Shown: positions 33,340-42,991 of the stretch, in pieces | Layout of the letters: the number at the start of each line of letters is the position of its first letter | How positions within the stretch are numbered: position 1 is the first letter of the stretch | Assembly: GCA_029560875.1 (NCBI GenBank) | Contig: JAKQKB010000075.1 | Span: forward strand, 1-64,000 | Reading direction: 5' to 3' | Origin: Bacteroidota bacterium | GTDB taxonomy: Bacteria > Bacteroidota > Bacteroidia > Bacteroidales > Tenuifilaceae | DNA: 64,000 bases | The notes under the pieces: generated by a model | What the model saw: only the letters and a program-made list of their open reading frames with translations | What the model was told of the DNA's origin: nothing | Database searches by the model: none | Made by a program: the position numbers and the translations under genes

Positions 33340-35484
33340 TTATTGCTCCACATCCTTCAATGTCAACTGAATCCGTTTCCTAGGAATATCAACCTCAAGC
33401 ACTTTTACCTTTACATGCTGGTGAAGTTTTACAACCTCTAGCGGGTCTGAAACAAAACGGTTTGCCAACTGCGAGATGTGTACTAAACCATCCTGCTTTA
33501 CTCCAACATCTACAAAAACGCCAAAGTTGGTAATGTTGGTTACTATTCCGGGCAGAACCATTCCAGGAACTAAGTCATCCATTTTATAGATACCCTCGGC
33601 AAACTCAAACACCTTAATTGCCTTACGTGGGTCGCGGCCGGGCTTAGATAACTCCTGCATAATATCATTAAGGGTTGGTAAGCCAATCTTATCAGTTACG
33701 TATTTCTCCAACTTTATTTTGGAGCGTAACTGCTCATCACCCATTAGGTCGGAAACCTTACAGCCCAAATCCTTGGCCATTTGCTCCACAATATGGTAAC
33801 TTTCAGGGTGAACAGCACTATTATCGAGCGGGTTCTTGGCATCAGTAATTCGAAGGAAGCCTGCGCACTGTTCAAAGGCCTTATCGCCCAAACGGGCAAC
33901 TTTTTTCAACTCAGTACGGCTACCAAATGGACCATTTTGCTTACGGTAGTCAACAATATTCTTGGCCAACTGTGGTCCTAAACCCGAAACATAGGTTAAC
34001 AAATGCTTACTGGCTGTATTCAGGCTAACGCCAACGTGGTTAACCGCGCTCTCCACCACCAAATCCAACCCGTTCTTAAGTTTGGTTTGGTCAACATCGT
34101 GCTGGTACTGTCCCACTCCAATGGATTTGGGGTCAATTTTAACCAGCTCAGCCAACGGATCCATTAACCTGCGCCCAATGGAAACGGCTCCACGTACAGT
34201 AACATCGTACTCTGGAAACTCCTCACGCGCAACTGTAGATGCGGAGTAAACCGATGCACCATCCTCGCTAACCACAAAAACCTTAATATCACGGTTAAAG
34301 CGAATATGCTTAACAAGTGCCTCCGTTTCACGGCTTGCAGTTCCGTTCCCAATGGCAATTGCATCAATCTTAAATGTATCGACAAGGTTAGAGATTTTAG
34401 ACATCGCCTTACCCTGCTCGCTCTGCGGTGGATGTGGATAGATGGTCTCGTTATGTACAAGATTTCCTTGGGGATCCAGACAAACCAACTTGCAGCCAGT
34501 TCTGTAACCAGGGTCAAGAGCCAAAACACTTTTCTGTCCAAGTGGTGCAGAGAGTAATAGTTGACGAAGGTTCTCGGCAAAAACGCGAATAGCCTCCTCG
34601 TCGGCTTTTTCCTTTAGTTCGCCAGTAAATTCGTTCTCAATGGAAGGCTCAATCAATCGTTTATAGGAATCGGCAATGGCCAACTGCATTTGCGCAGCAT
34701 TATCGCCACTCAACTTCACATAATTCCTTTCAAACTCCTCAATTACAGGTTCTACGGCAGGAACAATGGATACACGGAGAAACCCTTCCTCCTGTCCACG
34801 GCGCATAGCCAGAAACCTGTGCGATGCACATTTGCGAACCTCCTCCTCAAAACTGAAGTAATCGGAGTACTTTACGCCTTCAGTTTCCTTACCCTTTACT
34901 ACTTTGGATTTAATTATTGCACTACGCTTAAAGTGACGGCGGGCAATATTGCGAGCCTTCTCATCCTCGCTAATCCACTCAGCCACAATTTCGCGTGCAC
35001 CCTGTAAGGCATCATCCACATCAGCCACTTGGTCGTTAATAAAATCCTCGGCCTTTGTAAGAATGTTGCGCTCAAACTGCTTCATTATTAACAAAGCAAG
35101 TGGTTCTAGTCCTTTCTCCTTGGCAATTGTGGCTTTAGTTCTGCGTTTGGGTTTGTAAGGTAAGTAGATATCCTCAAGCACAACAGAATCGTAGCAGTTA
35201 ATAATTCTTGTCTTTAACTCATCGGTAAGTTTGCCTTGCTCTTCAATTGTAGATATTATGGTTTCCTTCCGTTTATCAATTTCAACATACTTGGCCGATA
35301 AATCGCGAATGGATGTTACCTGTACCTCGTCCAAATTACCTGTCATCTCCTTACGGTAACGGCTGATGAATGGTATTGTAGCCCCTTCGTCCAAAAGTTT
35401 TATAGTGTTCGATACTTGGCGACCAGCCAAATTCAACTCCTTAGAAATCAACTCAACGTGCTTTGCTGTATTAATCAAATCCAT
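33340..35484 (-). CDS. tex: Tex-family S1 RNA-binding protein
   Basis: Transcription-associated nucleic-acid-binding protein. 714 aa in order: N-terminal helical domain (ATIPFISRYRKEMTGNLDE), YqgF/RNase H-like domain (VLALDPGYRTGCKLV), helix-hairpin-helix repeats (VGVSLNTASKHLL; LAKNIVDYRKQNGPF), and a C-terminal S1 domain (PGMVLPGIVTNITNFGVFVDVG; DGLVHISQLANRFV). The start is ATG 35484 (MDLINTA), matching relatives; the frame is open ten codons further up but only from a TTG. Single gene. Confidence 0.95.
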   Translation of the reverse strand: MDLINTAKHVELISKELNLAGRQVSNTIKLLDEGATIPFISRYRKEMTGNLDEVQVTSIRDLSAKYVEIDKRKETIISTIEEQGKLTDELKTRIINCYDSVVLEDIYLPYKPKRRTKATIAKEKGLEPLALLIMKQFERNILTKAEDFINDQVADVDDALQGAREIVAEWISEDEKARNIARRHFKRSAIIKSKVVKGKETEGVKYSDYFSFEEEVRKCASHRFLAMRRGQEEGFLRVSIVPAVEPVIEEFERNYVKLSGDNAAQMQLAIADSYKRLIEPSIENEFTGELKEKADEEAIRVFAENLRQLLLSAPLGQKSVLALDPGYRTGCKLVCLDPQGNLVHNETIYPHPPQSEQGKAMSKISNLVDTFKIDAIAIGNGTASRETEALVKHIRFNRDIKVFVVSEDGASVYSASTVAREEFPEYDVTVRGAVSIGRRLMDPLAELVKIDPKSIGVGQYQHDVDQTKLKNGLDLVVESAVNHVGVSLNTASKHLLTYVSGLGPQLAKNIVDYRKQNGPFGSRTELKKVARLGDKAFEQCAGFLRITDAKNPLDNSAVHPESYHIVEQMAKDLGCKVSDLMGDEQLRSKIKLEKYVTDKIGLPTLNDIMQELSKPGRDPRKAIKVFEFAEGIYKMDDLVPGMVLPGIVTNITNFGVFVDVGVKQDGLVHISQLANRFVSDPLEVVKLHQHVKVKVLEVDIPRKRIQLTLKDVEQ

Positions 35485-35690
35485 AGTAAAAAGTATTATT
35501 ACACAAAAAAACAAAAATAAAATGGGATAGCAATGGAAGTTGATAGTTGATGGTTGAAAGTTGATAGAAGAGGTAGAAGAAGAATGCAGAAGTTAGTATT
35601 TAGAATTCAACCTAAATACTACAAACCAAACACAAAACACCACACTTAACATCCTTTAACCTCATCTTCGAAAAAAAATTTACAACAAAA

Positions 35691-35720
35691 TTTGTTAATC
35701 AATTCAATTCTGTATCTTCG
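35691..35720 (+). promoter_or_regulatory. Bacteroidetes-type promoter for the FKBP gene
   Basis: TTTG (35691-35694), 18 nt, TATCTTCG (35713-35720), one base off the -7 consensus. About 48 nt separate it from the start codon. Confidence 0.6.
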
Positions 35721-35767
35721 CAGGATGTTTTTTTTAAAACGATAATCAATTTAACTCTAATAAAACT

Positions 35768-36481
35768 ATGAAATTTTCAAGTGTATTTGTGGCCGTTTCA
35801 CTAGTGGCTGTTTTGGCATCGTGCCAAAAGTCTAACCAAAGTGTTGGAAAAGTAGTTCTAAAAAACGAAACTGATAGCCTTAGCTATGCATTAGGTATCA
35901 ACATTGCTCAAAGTTTCAAGAATGGTAAGTTAGATGAAATTAACTATAAAGCTCTTGCACGTGCCGTTCAAGATTACTACAAGAACGATTCATCAAACTT
36001 AAAAATGACTGATGAAGCTGCCATCACATTTATTCAAAATTACCTTAGCAAAAAAGAACAAAAAGTTGCTGAGAAAAATCTTGAAGAAAGCAACAAATTC
36101 CTAGAAGAAAACAAAACTAAAGAGGGTATTGTTGTTGACTCTACAGGCCTACAGTATAAAGTTATTACCGAAGGTACAGGAGCTCAGCCAACCGCTGAAG
36201 ATGTTGTAAAAGTTCACTACACAGGAACTTTGGCTGATGGTACAAAATTTGACTCTTCGTACGATAGAGGTGAACCTGCTCAGTTCAAACTTAACCAAGT
36301 TATTAAAGGCTGGACAATAGGCGTTCAAAAAATGAAAGTTGGTGCTAAGTACATGTTCTATATCCCTGCTGATTTAGCGTATGGCACACAAGTTCGTCCT
36401 GGTGGCCCAATTGGTCCTAACCAAGCATTAGTTTTCGAAGTAGAATTACTTGAAATTGTTAAGGAAACCGCCAAGAAATAA
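35768..36481 (+). CDS. FKBP-type peptidyl-prolyl cis-trans isomerase lipoprotein
   Basis: Folding helper that speeds cis-trans isomerisation of Xaa-Pro bonds. 237 aa: lipobox VLASC (Cys19), a helical N-terminal dimerisation domain as in FkpA/Mip (about 30-120, SYALGINIAQSF), then the FKBP domain (VKVHYTGTLADGTKFDSSYDRGEPAQF; GVQKMKVGAKY; PADLAYG). It is probably outer-membrane anchored facing the periplasm. It is followed by a strong terminator, which separates it from the DUF3127 gene. Confidence 0.93.
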   Translation: MKFSSVFVAVSLVAVLASCQKSNQSVGKVVLKNETDSLSYALGINIAQSFKNGKLDEINYKALARAVQDYYKNDSSNLKMTDEAAITFIQNYLSKKEQKVAEKNLEESNKFLEENKTKEGIVVDSTGLQYKVITEGTGAQPTAEDVVKVHYTGTLADGTKFDSSYDRGEPAQFKLNQVIKGWTIGVQKMKVGAKYMFYIPADLAYGTQVRPGGPIGPNQALVFEVELLEIVKETAKK

Positions 36482-36504
36482 TTATTAATAAACTCGCAGC
36501 TTAC

Positions 36505-36535
36505 CAGCCGGGTGTGTATGCATCCGGCTGTTTTT
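36505..36535 (+). terminator. Terminator after the FKBP gene
   Basis: A 10-bp stem CAGCCGGGTG / CATCCGGCTG (one G-T pair) with loop TGTATG, then TTTTT. Confidence 0.85.
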
Positions 36536-36556
36536 CTGAATAAACAAGATAATGTT

Positions 36557-36928
36557 ATGGCACTAGATTTTACAGGAAAACTAATCCAGAAATTGGGTCA
36601 GCAAACCGGACAGGGCAAAAATGGAGCTTGGGTTAAACAGGAATTTATAGTCGAAACCCAAGAACAGTATCCAAAGAAAGTTTGCGTATCGGCATGGGGC
36701 GACAAGGTTAAGGAGATGGATTCAGTTGCAATTGGTGAGACAATTAAACTATCGGTAAATATTGAGTCGCGTGAGTTCAACAGCCGTTGGTACACAGATG
36801 TAAGGATTTGGCGCGTGGAGCGCATGAGAGGTGCAGAGAGCAACGTTCCTGATTTACCACCTTTCAACGAGGATTTCCAAATGCCACCAGCCAATGACTT
36901 TAACCCAGATAACGATTTACCATTCTAA
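36557..36928 (+). CDS. DUF3127 domain protein
   Basis: A 123-aa protein. The core (about 2-85), with GKLIQKLGQQTGQGKNGAWVKQ-like start (split here: GKLIQKLGQQTG, GAWVKQEFIVETQEQYPKK) and VSAWGDKV, fits the DUF3127 family, a small beta-rich Bacteroidetes family that looks OB-fold-like. The C-terminal tail is acidic and Pro-rich and ends DNDLPF, resembling the acidic tail of single-stranded DNA-binding proteins; a nucleic-acid role is a guess from that. The start is ATG 36557; an upstream ATG would run into the FKBP terminator. Confidence 0.8.
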   Translation: MALDFTGKLIQKLGQQTGQGKNGAWVKQEFIVETQEQYPKKVCVSAWGDKVKEMDSVAIGETIKLSVNIESREFNSRWYTDVRIWRVERMRGAESNVPDLPPFNEDFQMPPANDFNPDNDLPF

Positions 36929-36982
36929 TCGTAGTATTCTCAAAAAAAACTTTCAGAAAATTCAACCGTTAACTCTATAATT

Positions 36983-38272
36983 ATGCAACTACCAGTAGAG
37001 AAAATTGAAGAGCAAATTGTAGAAAAGTATAACTTTCTCGAAAATCTAGAAGCCTGGTTGTTAAATCAGGGTGTAAACGAAACCTTTGCTCAATTCTTTA
37101 AAGTAACTATTTCCGTAGGCGTTATTGTAATTTTAGCAATAATTGCTGATTTTGTTGCAAAAAGGATATTCCTCGCCTCAATGGCAAGAATAGCCAAACG
37201 TACAGAAACTGAATGGGACGACATTCTTGTTGAGAAAAAGTTTTTCCACCGCTTAGCCCATTTTGCACCAGCCATTGTTTTTTACCTTACAATAGGCGTT
37301 GCGCTTTACGATTATTCGCCCAAAGTAACAGTATTCCTACAAGCATTAACTAAAATTTACATGGTTATTGCGGCACTTTTGGTTGTTAACTCTTTTTTGG
37401 ATACCGTAAACGAAATTTACCAAGGATTACCTTACGCTAAGAGTCGCCCAATCAAAGGATATTTGCAGGTTATAAAAATCATCCTTTACACATTCGGAGC
37501 AATAGTAATCATAGGAATAATCATCAATAAAAATCCCAGTTCAATTCTTGTAGGACTTGGTGCCTCAACAGCAATATTGATGTTGGTTTTCAAGGATACA
37601 ATAACGGGACTGGTAGCATCAATTCAACTCTCTGCTAACGATATGCTTAAAATTGGCGACTGGATTGAAATGCCATCGCGTAACCTAGATGGAACAGTAA
37701 AGGACATTAGCCTAACAACAGTTAAGGTTCAAAACTTCGATAATACAATCACTACAATTCCGCCATTCGCTCTAATCAACGAGAGTTTTAAGAATTGGCG
37801 TGGAATGGAAGAGTCAGATGGTCGCAGAATTAAGCGTTCTGTATATATTGATGTTAAAACCATTAAGTTCTGCACCCCCGAGATGCTTCAGAAATATAAG
37901 AGAATCCCAAGTATTACTGAGTATATTGAATCCCTAATCCCTTCAGGTATTGACTACACTGACCAAGCAATGATGCTAAGTGCAGGTATGCCAACCAACC
38001 TGAGTATTTTCCGATTTTATATTGAAACATACTTAAAAACAAACCCAATGATTAATCAGAACGCAACGCTTATTGTTAGGCTATTGCAATCGTTGGAGTA
38101 CGGAATACCTTTGGAAATATATTGTTTTACAGAGGATAAAAGGTTTGTCCAATTCGAAAAAATTCAATCCGATGTGCTAGACCATATTATGGCAGCTTTA
38201 CCAATTTTCGAATTAAAGGTTTTTCAACGCATGTCGAGCGATGATATTAGAGCAATTGCACAAGGAAACTAG
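36983..38272 (+). CDS. Mechanosensitive channel, MscS/YbdG family
   Basis: A 429-aa inner-membrane channel that opens under membrane tension during osmotic down-shock. Five hydrophobic helices lie in the first 230 residues. The pore helix and beta domain are clear: SSILVGLGASTAILMLVF, then DTITGLVASIQLSANDMLKIGDWIEM and VKVQNFDNTITTIPPF. The long C-terminal region, with the GMEESDGRRIKRS motif, is like E. coli YbdG (MscM). It has its own terminator. Spacing of 54 bp from the DUF3127 gene allows co-transcription. Confidence 0.92.
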   Translation: MQLPVEKIEEQIVEKYNFLENLEAWLLNQGVNETFAQFFKVTISVGVIVILAIIADFVAKRIFLASMARIAKRTETEWDDILVEKKFFHRLAHFAPAIVFYLTIGVALYDYSPKVTVFLQALTKIYMVIAALLVVNSFLDTVNEIYQGLPYAKSRPIKGYLQVIKIILYTFGAIVIIGIIINKNPSSILVGLGASTAILMLVFKDTITGLVASIQLSANDMLKIGDWIEMPSRNLDGTVKDISLTTVKVQNFDNTITTIPPFALINESFKNWRGMEESDGRRIKRSVYIDVKTIKFCTPEMLQKYKRIPSITEYIESLIPSGIDYTDQAMMLSAGMPTNLSIFRFYIETYLKTNPMINQNATLIVRLLQSLEYGIPLEIYCFTEDKRFVQFEKIQSDVLDHIMAALPIFELKVFQRMSSDDIRAIAQGN

Positions 38273-38295
38273 ACAATTAAAATTGCAGATACTCC

Positions 38296-38325
38296 AAAAT
38301 CCAGTCGACGACTGGATTTTTTTTA
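38296..38325 (+). terminator. Terminator after the MscS-family gene
   Basis: An 11-bp perfect stem AAAATCCAGTC / GACTGGATTTT with a 3-nt loop, then further T. Confidence 0.85.
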
Positions 38326-38465
38326 TATCTAGGCTCTATAAACTTATCATTATTTCCAAGTTTAGTTCAAAACTTTTAATATTGATATTCAGAGTTTATT
38401 TTTGTTAGTTTTCAAATCATAATTACTCAATTCTTCGTAAATTAGTACAACAGAATAAAGCAGAT

Positions 38466-38939
38466 ATGAATACTCACGAATCATTTATGGATGAAGCCAT
38501 TAACCTTGCAATTAAAGGTGTTTTGGCTAACGAGGGTGGCCCCTTTGGTGCAATAGTGGTAAAAGATGGACAAATTGTTGGACGTGGAAACAACCATGTT
38601 ACATCAACAAACGACCCCACTGCACACGCCGAAGTTATGGCAATTAGGGATGCCTGCAAAAATTTGAATACATTCCAGCTTAACGGTTGTATACTCTATA
38701 CATCGTGCGAACCATGTCCAATGTGCTTTGGAGCAATATATTGGGCAAGGTTTGATGCAGTATACTTCTCTGGAAACAAGCATATGGCATCGTACCACGG
38801 TTTCGACGATGGTTTTATTTATGATGAAATCAACCTCAGCTTCGACCGTCGCCGAATCCCTTTTATTCAACTTAATCCAGAAAAGGGTGTACTACCTTTC
38901 CGCGAATGGGATAAAAAGGAAAGTAGGATTGATTACTAG
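38466..38939 (+). CDS. Nucleoside deaminase, guanine deaminase-like
   Basis: A 157-aa zinc enzyme of the cytidine-deaminase fold. The zinc and proton-shuttle motif is HAEVMAIRDAC, with CEPCPMC for the two Cys ligands. The length, the GGPFGAIVV start of the fold and the C-terminal segment (ALINE-like region replaced here by DEINLSFDRRRIPF, ending FREWDKKESRIDY) fit the guanine deaminase (GuaD) group rather than tRNA-specific TadA, which is usually associated with other residues. It would convert guanine to xanthine. Single gene, followed by a dispersed repeat. Confidence 0.8.
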   Translation: MNTHESFMDEAINLAIKGVLANEGGPFGAIVVKDGQIVGRGNNHVTSTNDPTAHAEVMAIRDACKNLNTFQLNGCILYTSCEPCPMCFGAIYWARFDAVYFSGNKHMASYHGFDDGFIYDEINLSFDRRRIPFIQLNPEKGVLPFREWDKKESRIDY

Positions 38940-38960
38940 TTTTGTCAATCACTAGACATC

Positions 38961-39021
38961 GGTCATGCTGAACTTGCTTCAGCATCTCACTGTGAAACCC
39001 TGAAACAAGTTCAGTGTGACG
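38961..39021. repeat. Intergenic repeat, GTCATGCTGAACTTG type
   Basis: GTCATGCTGAACTTG at one end and CAAGTTCAGTGTGAC at the other form an inverted repeat with two mismatches. It shares its first bases with the element at 19876. Confidence 0.6.
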
Positions 39022-39057
39022 TTTTAGTTTGAAAATGGAACTTCATAAATTAAATCC

Positions 39058-39978
39058 ATGCAAACTTCTAGCAAATCTAAGAATGTAGCGTTAGTGCTGT
39101 CGAGTGGGGGTGCTAGAGGGCTTGCGCATATTGGCGTTATTGACGAATTGCAAGCAAGAGGCTATAACATTACCTCTATTGCAGGCTCCTCCATGGGTGC
39201 ATTAGTTGGCGGGTTACTTGCCGCAGGCAAAATAGATGAATTCCGGAACTGGGTTATAAAGCTGAACAAGAAAGATGTCCTCTCACTCATAGATTTTACA
39301 ATTACCACAAAGGGTTTTGTTAAGGGCGATAAGGTTTTTGAGCGTATGCGTAAGTTAAACCTTATCCCCGATATTAACATCGAGGATTTACGAATACCCT
39401 ACGCGGCTGTCGCTGTTGATATTTTAAACAACAAAGAGTGCGTTTTCCAATCGGGTAGTCTTTTAAAAGCCATACGCGCCTCAATCTCCATCCCTAGCGT
39501 ATTTACTCCAGTTAGCCTCGATAACGGACTACTTGTGGATGGTGGCGTTCTTAATCCATTACCGTTAAAACTTGTAAAAAGGAATCCAAGCGATTTGCTT
39601 GTGGCTGTTGATTTAAATGCGCTTAACGTTTACGAAAAACCAAAACTACCCAAGAAAAAAGTTTCAACCGAAAATCAGAACGAACGTTTTGCTGCGCTGA
39701 TTAAAAAGTGGGATGAACTTTTTGGACACAATAACCCCAAATCAACAAAGGAGAAGAAAGTAACCCCAAAAAGTATTGGTTACTTTGATGTTTTAATGCG
39801 TTCGGTACTTCTAATGCAATCGAAACTCACTACATACTCAACAGAAATAACACCTCCCGATGTACTAGTTCCAATATCGAAAGATTCGTCCACTGTATTT
39901 GAGTTCTACAAGGCCGAAGAACTTATTGCCTACGGCAAAGAAATGTGCGCCAAAGCCCTTGAAGAAAAGGGACTATAA
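39058..39978 (+). CDS. Patatin-like phospholipase
   Basis: A 306-aa lipid acyl hydrolase with the Ser-Asp dyad of patatins: oxyanion loop SSGGARGLAHIG (15-26), nucleophile Ser45 in GSSMG, and Asp161 in DGG. No signal peptide or C-terminal barrel is present, so it should be cytoplasmic, like bacterial RssA. A Lys-rich insert (about 195-240) separates the core from the C-terminus. Its last 6 bp overlap the 3' end of rlmB on the other strand. Confidence 0.9.
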   Translation: MQTSSKSKNVALVLSSGGARGLAHIGVIDELQARGYNITSIAGSSMGALVGGLLAAGKIDEFRNWVIKLNKKDVLSLIDFTITTKGFVKGDKVFERMRKLNLIPDINIEDLRIPYAAVAVDILNNKECVFQSGSLLKAIRASISIPSVFTPVSLDNGLLVDGGVLNPLPLKLVKRNPSDLLVAVDLNALNVYEKPKLPKKKVSTENQNERFAALIKKWDELFGHNNPKSTKEKKVTPKSIGYFDVLMRSVLLMQSKLTTYSTEITPPDVLVPISKDSSTVFEFYKAEELIAYGKEMCAKALEEKGL

Positions 39979-40710
39979 TCCACGTTGACGTAATGTTTCG
40001 TAAAGGACAATACCCGCAGATACAGAAACATTGAGCGATTCAATCTTCCCCATTAGTGGGATTTTCACCAATTCGTCGGAGAGTTTCTTAACATCGTAAC
40101 TGATACCCTTATCCTCTGCACCCATAACTATAGCAATTGAACCAGTAAGGTTCGCTTCGTAGATGTTTTTTTCGGCTTTTTCGGTTGCAGAAACAATCTT
40201 CACATTATTCTCCTTTAAAAACGGGATTGTCATCTTTAAACTACCAACACGGCAAATAGGAATGTGGTGCAAAGCTCCTGCTGATGTTTTAACTGCATCG
40301 CTACCAATATTCGCAGAGCCTTTGGCTGGTACAATTATCAAATTAACACCTGCACACTCAGCGGTTCTTACAATAGCACCAAAGTTGCGAACATCGGTAA
40401 CACCATCCAGAATTAGAATGAATGGGGTTTTGCCTTCGGCAATAATCTGCGGAAGAATCTCCTCCAGGTTTTTCAACTCAATTGGCAATGTATAGGCCAC
40501 AACTCCTTGATGGTTCTTATCCTTGAACTTATTAAAAACTTCGGCAGGCACATACTGTACTGGAATGTTACTGTATTTTAAGACTGTTTGCAATTCCGAG
40601 GCCAAACGACCCGTTAGCCCTTGCTTCACTAAAACCTTATTGAGTTTAACATTTGAGTTAATTGCCTCAAGTACCGAGTGCAAGCCATATATAATGTTTT
40701 CTGAGTCCAT
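39973..40710 (-). CDS. rlmB: 23S rRNA 2'-O-methyltransferase RlmB (SpoU/TrmH family)
   Basis: Methylates the 2'-OH of G2251 in 23S rRNA. 245 aa: an N-terminal substrate-binding domain (YGLHSVLEAI) and a C-terminal knotted SPOUT domain with DGVTDVRNFGAIVRTAECAG split here into motif 1 (DGVTDVRNFGAIVRTA), motif 2 (IVMGAEDKGIS) and motif 3 (LMGKIESLNVSVSAGIVLYE). Length and motifs are standard. It converges on the patatin gene with a 6-bp overlap of 3' ends. Confidence 0.93.
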   Translation of the reverse strand: MDSENIIYGLHSVLEAINSNVKLNKVLVKQGLTGRLASELQTVLKYSNIPVQYVPAEVFNKFKDKNHQGVVAYTLPIELKNLEEILPQIIAEGKTPFILILDGVTDVRNFGAIVRTAECAGVNLIIVPAKGSANIGSDAVKTSAGALHHIPICRVGSLKMTIPFLKENNVKIVSATEKAEKNIYEANLTGSIAIVMGAEDKGISYDVKKLSDELVKIPLMGKIESLNVSVSAGIVLYETLRQRGL

Positions 40711-40806
40711 ATCTTATCCGTTTTTCGTTGATAGTTGTTCGTGTTAAAAAATAAATAATTATATTACAATAAGTTGACTTCAATAATTGACCTATTAACA
40801 AATAGT

Positions 40807-42768
40807 CTAATTGATTAATTTACGTTTTTCCTGTAACTCCTCAAGTTCAAACGATAAATCCTCCCACTCCCCCATCATCTCGGCCAATTGCTTTTTTGCC
40901 GACTCATAGCTGTTGAAAAAAGTTTTATCATTCAAATTAATTCCGCTCTGCTCCGGATTAGCAAGTTTGTTATCCATATCGGCAATATCCATCTCGTACT
41001 GCGATATTTTCTTCTCCACCTCAGAGATTCGATTCTCCACCTTACGAATTTGCTTATCAATTTCCTTACGTTCTTCCCAAAGAATCTTTTGGTCCGACGC
41101 AGTTTTGGTTTCCACATTTTTGGATGCCTCAACCTGTTTCCGCTCCAGTTCTTTAAAACTCTCCAATTTGCGACGACGAAGAAAATCGTAAATTCCGCCA
41201 ATATGCTCGCGCACCTTGCCATCGGAGAATTCGTAGATTTTATCCACCAAACCATCCAAAAACTCGCGGTCGTGAGAAACCACGATTAATGTTCCGTCGA
41301 AATTCAGCAGAGCATTTTTGAGTACGTCCTTTGAGCGCATATCCAAGTGGTTGGTAGGCTCATCGAGTACAAGAAGATTGTAAGGTTGTAGCATCAACTT
41401 GGCTAAAGCCAAACGGTTGCGTTCACCACCAGAGAGCACTTTTACTTTTTTGTCCACATCTTCGCCACGGAAAAGGAATGCACCAAGAATATCGCGCATT
41501 TTAGTGCGCACATCACCCACAGCAACTTTATCGATGGTATCGAGAACGGTTATGGAGTTATCCAACAGTTCATCCTGGTTCTGGGCAAAATATCCAATGG
41601 AAACATTATGACCTATCTTCGCAACACCATTATAGTCGAGTTCTCCAATCAAAATACGACTCATCGTGGTTTTGCCTTCGCCATTACGTCCAACAAAAGC
41701 AACTTTTTGTCCGCGCTCAATACTGAAACAAACATCTTTGAAAATAAGATGATTTCCAAAACTCTTGGCCACATCCTTGGCCTCGCAAACCACATCGCCG
41801 GAACGAGGTGCTGCGGGGAAACGAATATTTAGGGTCGATAAATCCTCCTCATCAACCTCTATAATCTCCATTCTATCGAGCATTTTAATGCGCGACTGAA
41901 CCTGCACGGACTTAGTTGCTTTGTAACGGAATCGCTCAATGAAATCCTGCGTATCCTCAATCACCTTTTGCTGATTCCGGTACGCGGCCATTTGCTGCTC
42001 ACGACGCTCCTTGCGAAGTTGAACATACTTTGAGTACGGAACCTTATAATCGTAAGCACTTCCTAGCGATAATTCCACAGTACGTTGAGTAACATTATCG
42101 AGAAATGCTCTATCGTGCGAAATTAAAAGCAGTGAACCCTGATAGGTTTTCAAGTAATCCTCTAGCCACTGAATCGATTCAATATCTAGGTGGTTCGTTG
42201 GCTCATCGAGTAGTAAAATTTCTGGTTTACGAAGCAGAATTTTTGCCAACTCAATTCTCATTCGCCAACCGCCGCTGAACTCTGTAGTAGGTCTAGTAAA
42301 ATCTGTACGTTTAAAACCAAGCCCCAAAAGCGTTTGCTCGGCCTGAGCATCGGCAGTTGCACCATCGAGTAATGAATAACGGTCATTAAACTCTGTAAGT
42401 TGATTAATCAACCTTAAGTACTCCTCGGAATGATAATCGGTCCGGGTAGCAATTTCATGTCCCAACCTATCAATTTGGTTCTTCATATTGATAGTTTCGG
42501 AAAAGGCAAGCAATGTTTCATCCAGCACGCTACGACCCGATGCCAGAGCCATTTGCTGTGGCAAATAACCTAACCGAATATCCTTAGGCATGGAAATAGC
42601 ACCAGAAGTAGGCTGAGCCTCCCCTGCAATTAACTTCAGCAAAGTGGTTTTACCTGCACCATTTTTCCCAACAAGACCAACGCGCTCGCTTTCGCTCACT
42701 TGGAAACTAATCTCCGTGAACAAATCGAATCCGCCAAAACTAACTGTAACCTGATTAATAGATATCAT
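40807..42768 (-). CDS. ABC-F family ATPase
   Basis: A 653-aa soluble protein with two ABC ATPase domains and no membrane part, typical of ribosome-associated ABC-F factors. Domain 1: Walker A GKNGAGKTT, signature FSGGWRMR, Walker B LLLDEPTNHLD. Domain 2: GRNGEGKTT, LSGGERNR, LLVLDEPTNHLD. The linker between them is basic (about 235-300), and a C-terminal coiled coil (about 540-653) resembles Uup/YheS types. It likely acts in translation or on DNA structures; the exact subclass is unclear. A TACCTTTG box lies 23-30 nt upstream. Confidence 0.92.
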   Translation of the reverse strand: MISINQVTVSFGGFDLFTEISFQVSESERVGLVGKNGAGKTTLLKLIAGEAQPTSGAISMPKDIRLGYLPQQMALASGRSVLDETLLAFSETINMKNQIDRLGHEIATRTDYHSEEYLRLINQLTEFNDRYSLLDGATADAQAEQTLLGLGFKRTDFTRPTTEFSGGWRMRIELAKILLRKPEILLLDEPTNHLDIESIQWLEDYLKTYQGSLLLISHDRAFLDNVTQRTVELSLGSAYDYKVPYSKYVQLRKERREQQMAAYRNQQKVIEDTQDFIERFRYKATKSVQVQSRIKMLDRMEIIEVDEEDLSTLNIRFPAAPRSGDVVCEAKDVAKSFGNHLIFKDVCFSIERGQKVAFVGRNGEGKTTMSRILIGELDYNGVAKIGHNVSIGYFAQNQDELLDNSITVLDTIDKVAVGDVRTKMRDILGAFLFRGEDVDKKVKVLSGGERNRLALAKLMLQPYNLLVLDEPTNHLDMRSKDVLKNALLNFDGTLIVVSHDREFLDGLVDKIYEFSDGKVREHIGGIYDFLRRRKLESFKELERKQVEASKNVETKTASDQKILWEERKEIDKQIRKVENRISEVEKKISQYEMDIADMDNKLANPEQSGINLNDKTFFNSYESAKKQLAEMMGEWEDLSFELEELQEKRKLIN

Positions 42769-42991
42769 TCAAACTCAAAAAAAATTCAGGCAAAGGTAGT
42801 AAAATCATTTAGTTAAAGGAAATTAGTTATTGGCTGAACCAATATCATTTGACAAATAATTTCTTTAAAAAATCTTAAACAAAATTATATGTAAGAAAAA
42901 AATATTAACTTAAATTTTTATTTGTATTAGACTTAAATTTTGCTCAGGAAGCAATATCTTTAAAAAGTGTTCAACCTTAACGAACCCGAAG

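Noticed and set aside
34164-34580. 138-codon open frame overlapping tex in another frame
   Set aside because: It is on the same strand but out of frame with a conserved Tex region and looks like a composition artefact.
35536-35570. Tandem GTTGATAG-like units as a CRISPR or iteron array
   Set aside because: The units are 7-11 bp, irregular and low in complexity, without spacers; typical Bacteroidetes intergenic simple repeat.
38466-38939. tRNA adenosine deaminase TadA
   Set aside because: The overall sequence, especially the C-terminal part, fits guanine deaminase-type nucleoside deaminases better, though the zinc motif is shared.
42938-42962. Promoter TTTTG...TATCTTTA before the SpoIIE-type phosphatase
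   Set aside because: The spacing is only 12 nt, too short for the Bacteroidetes consensus of about 18-21.
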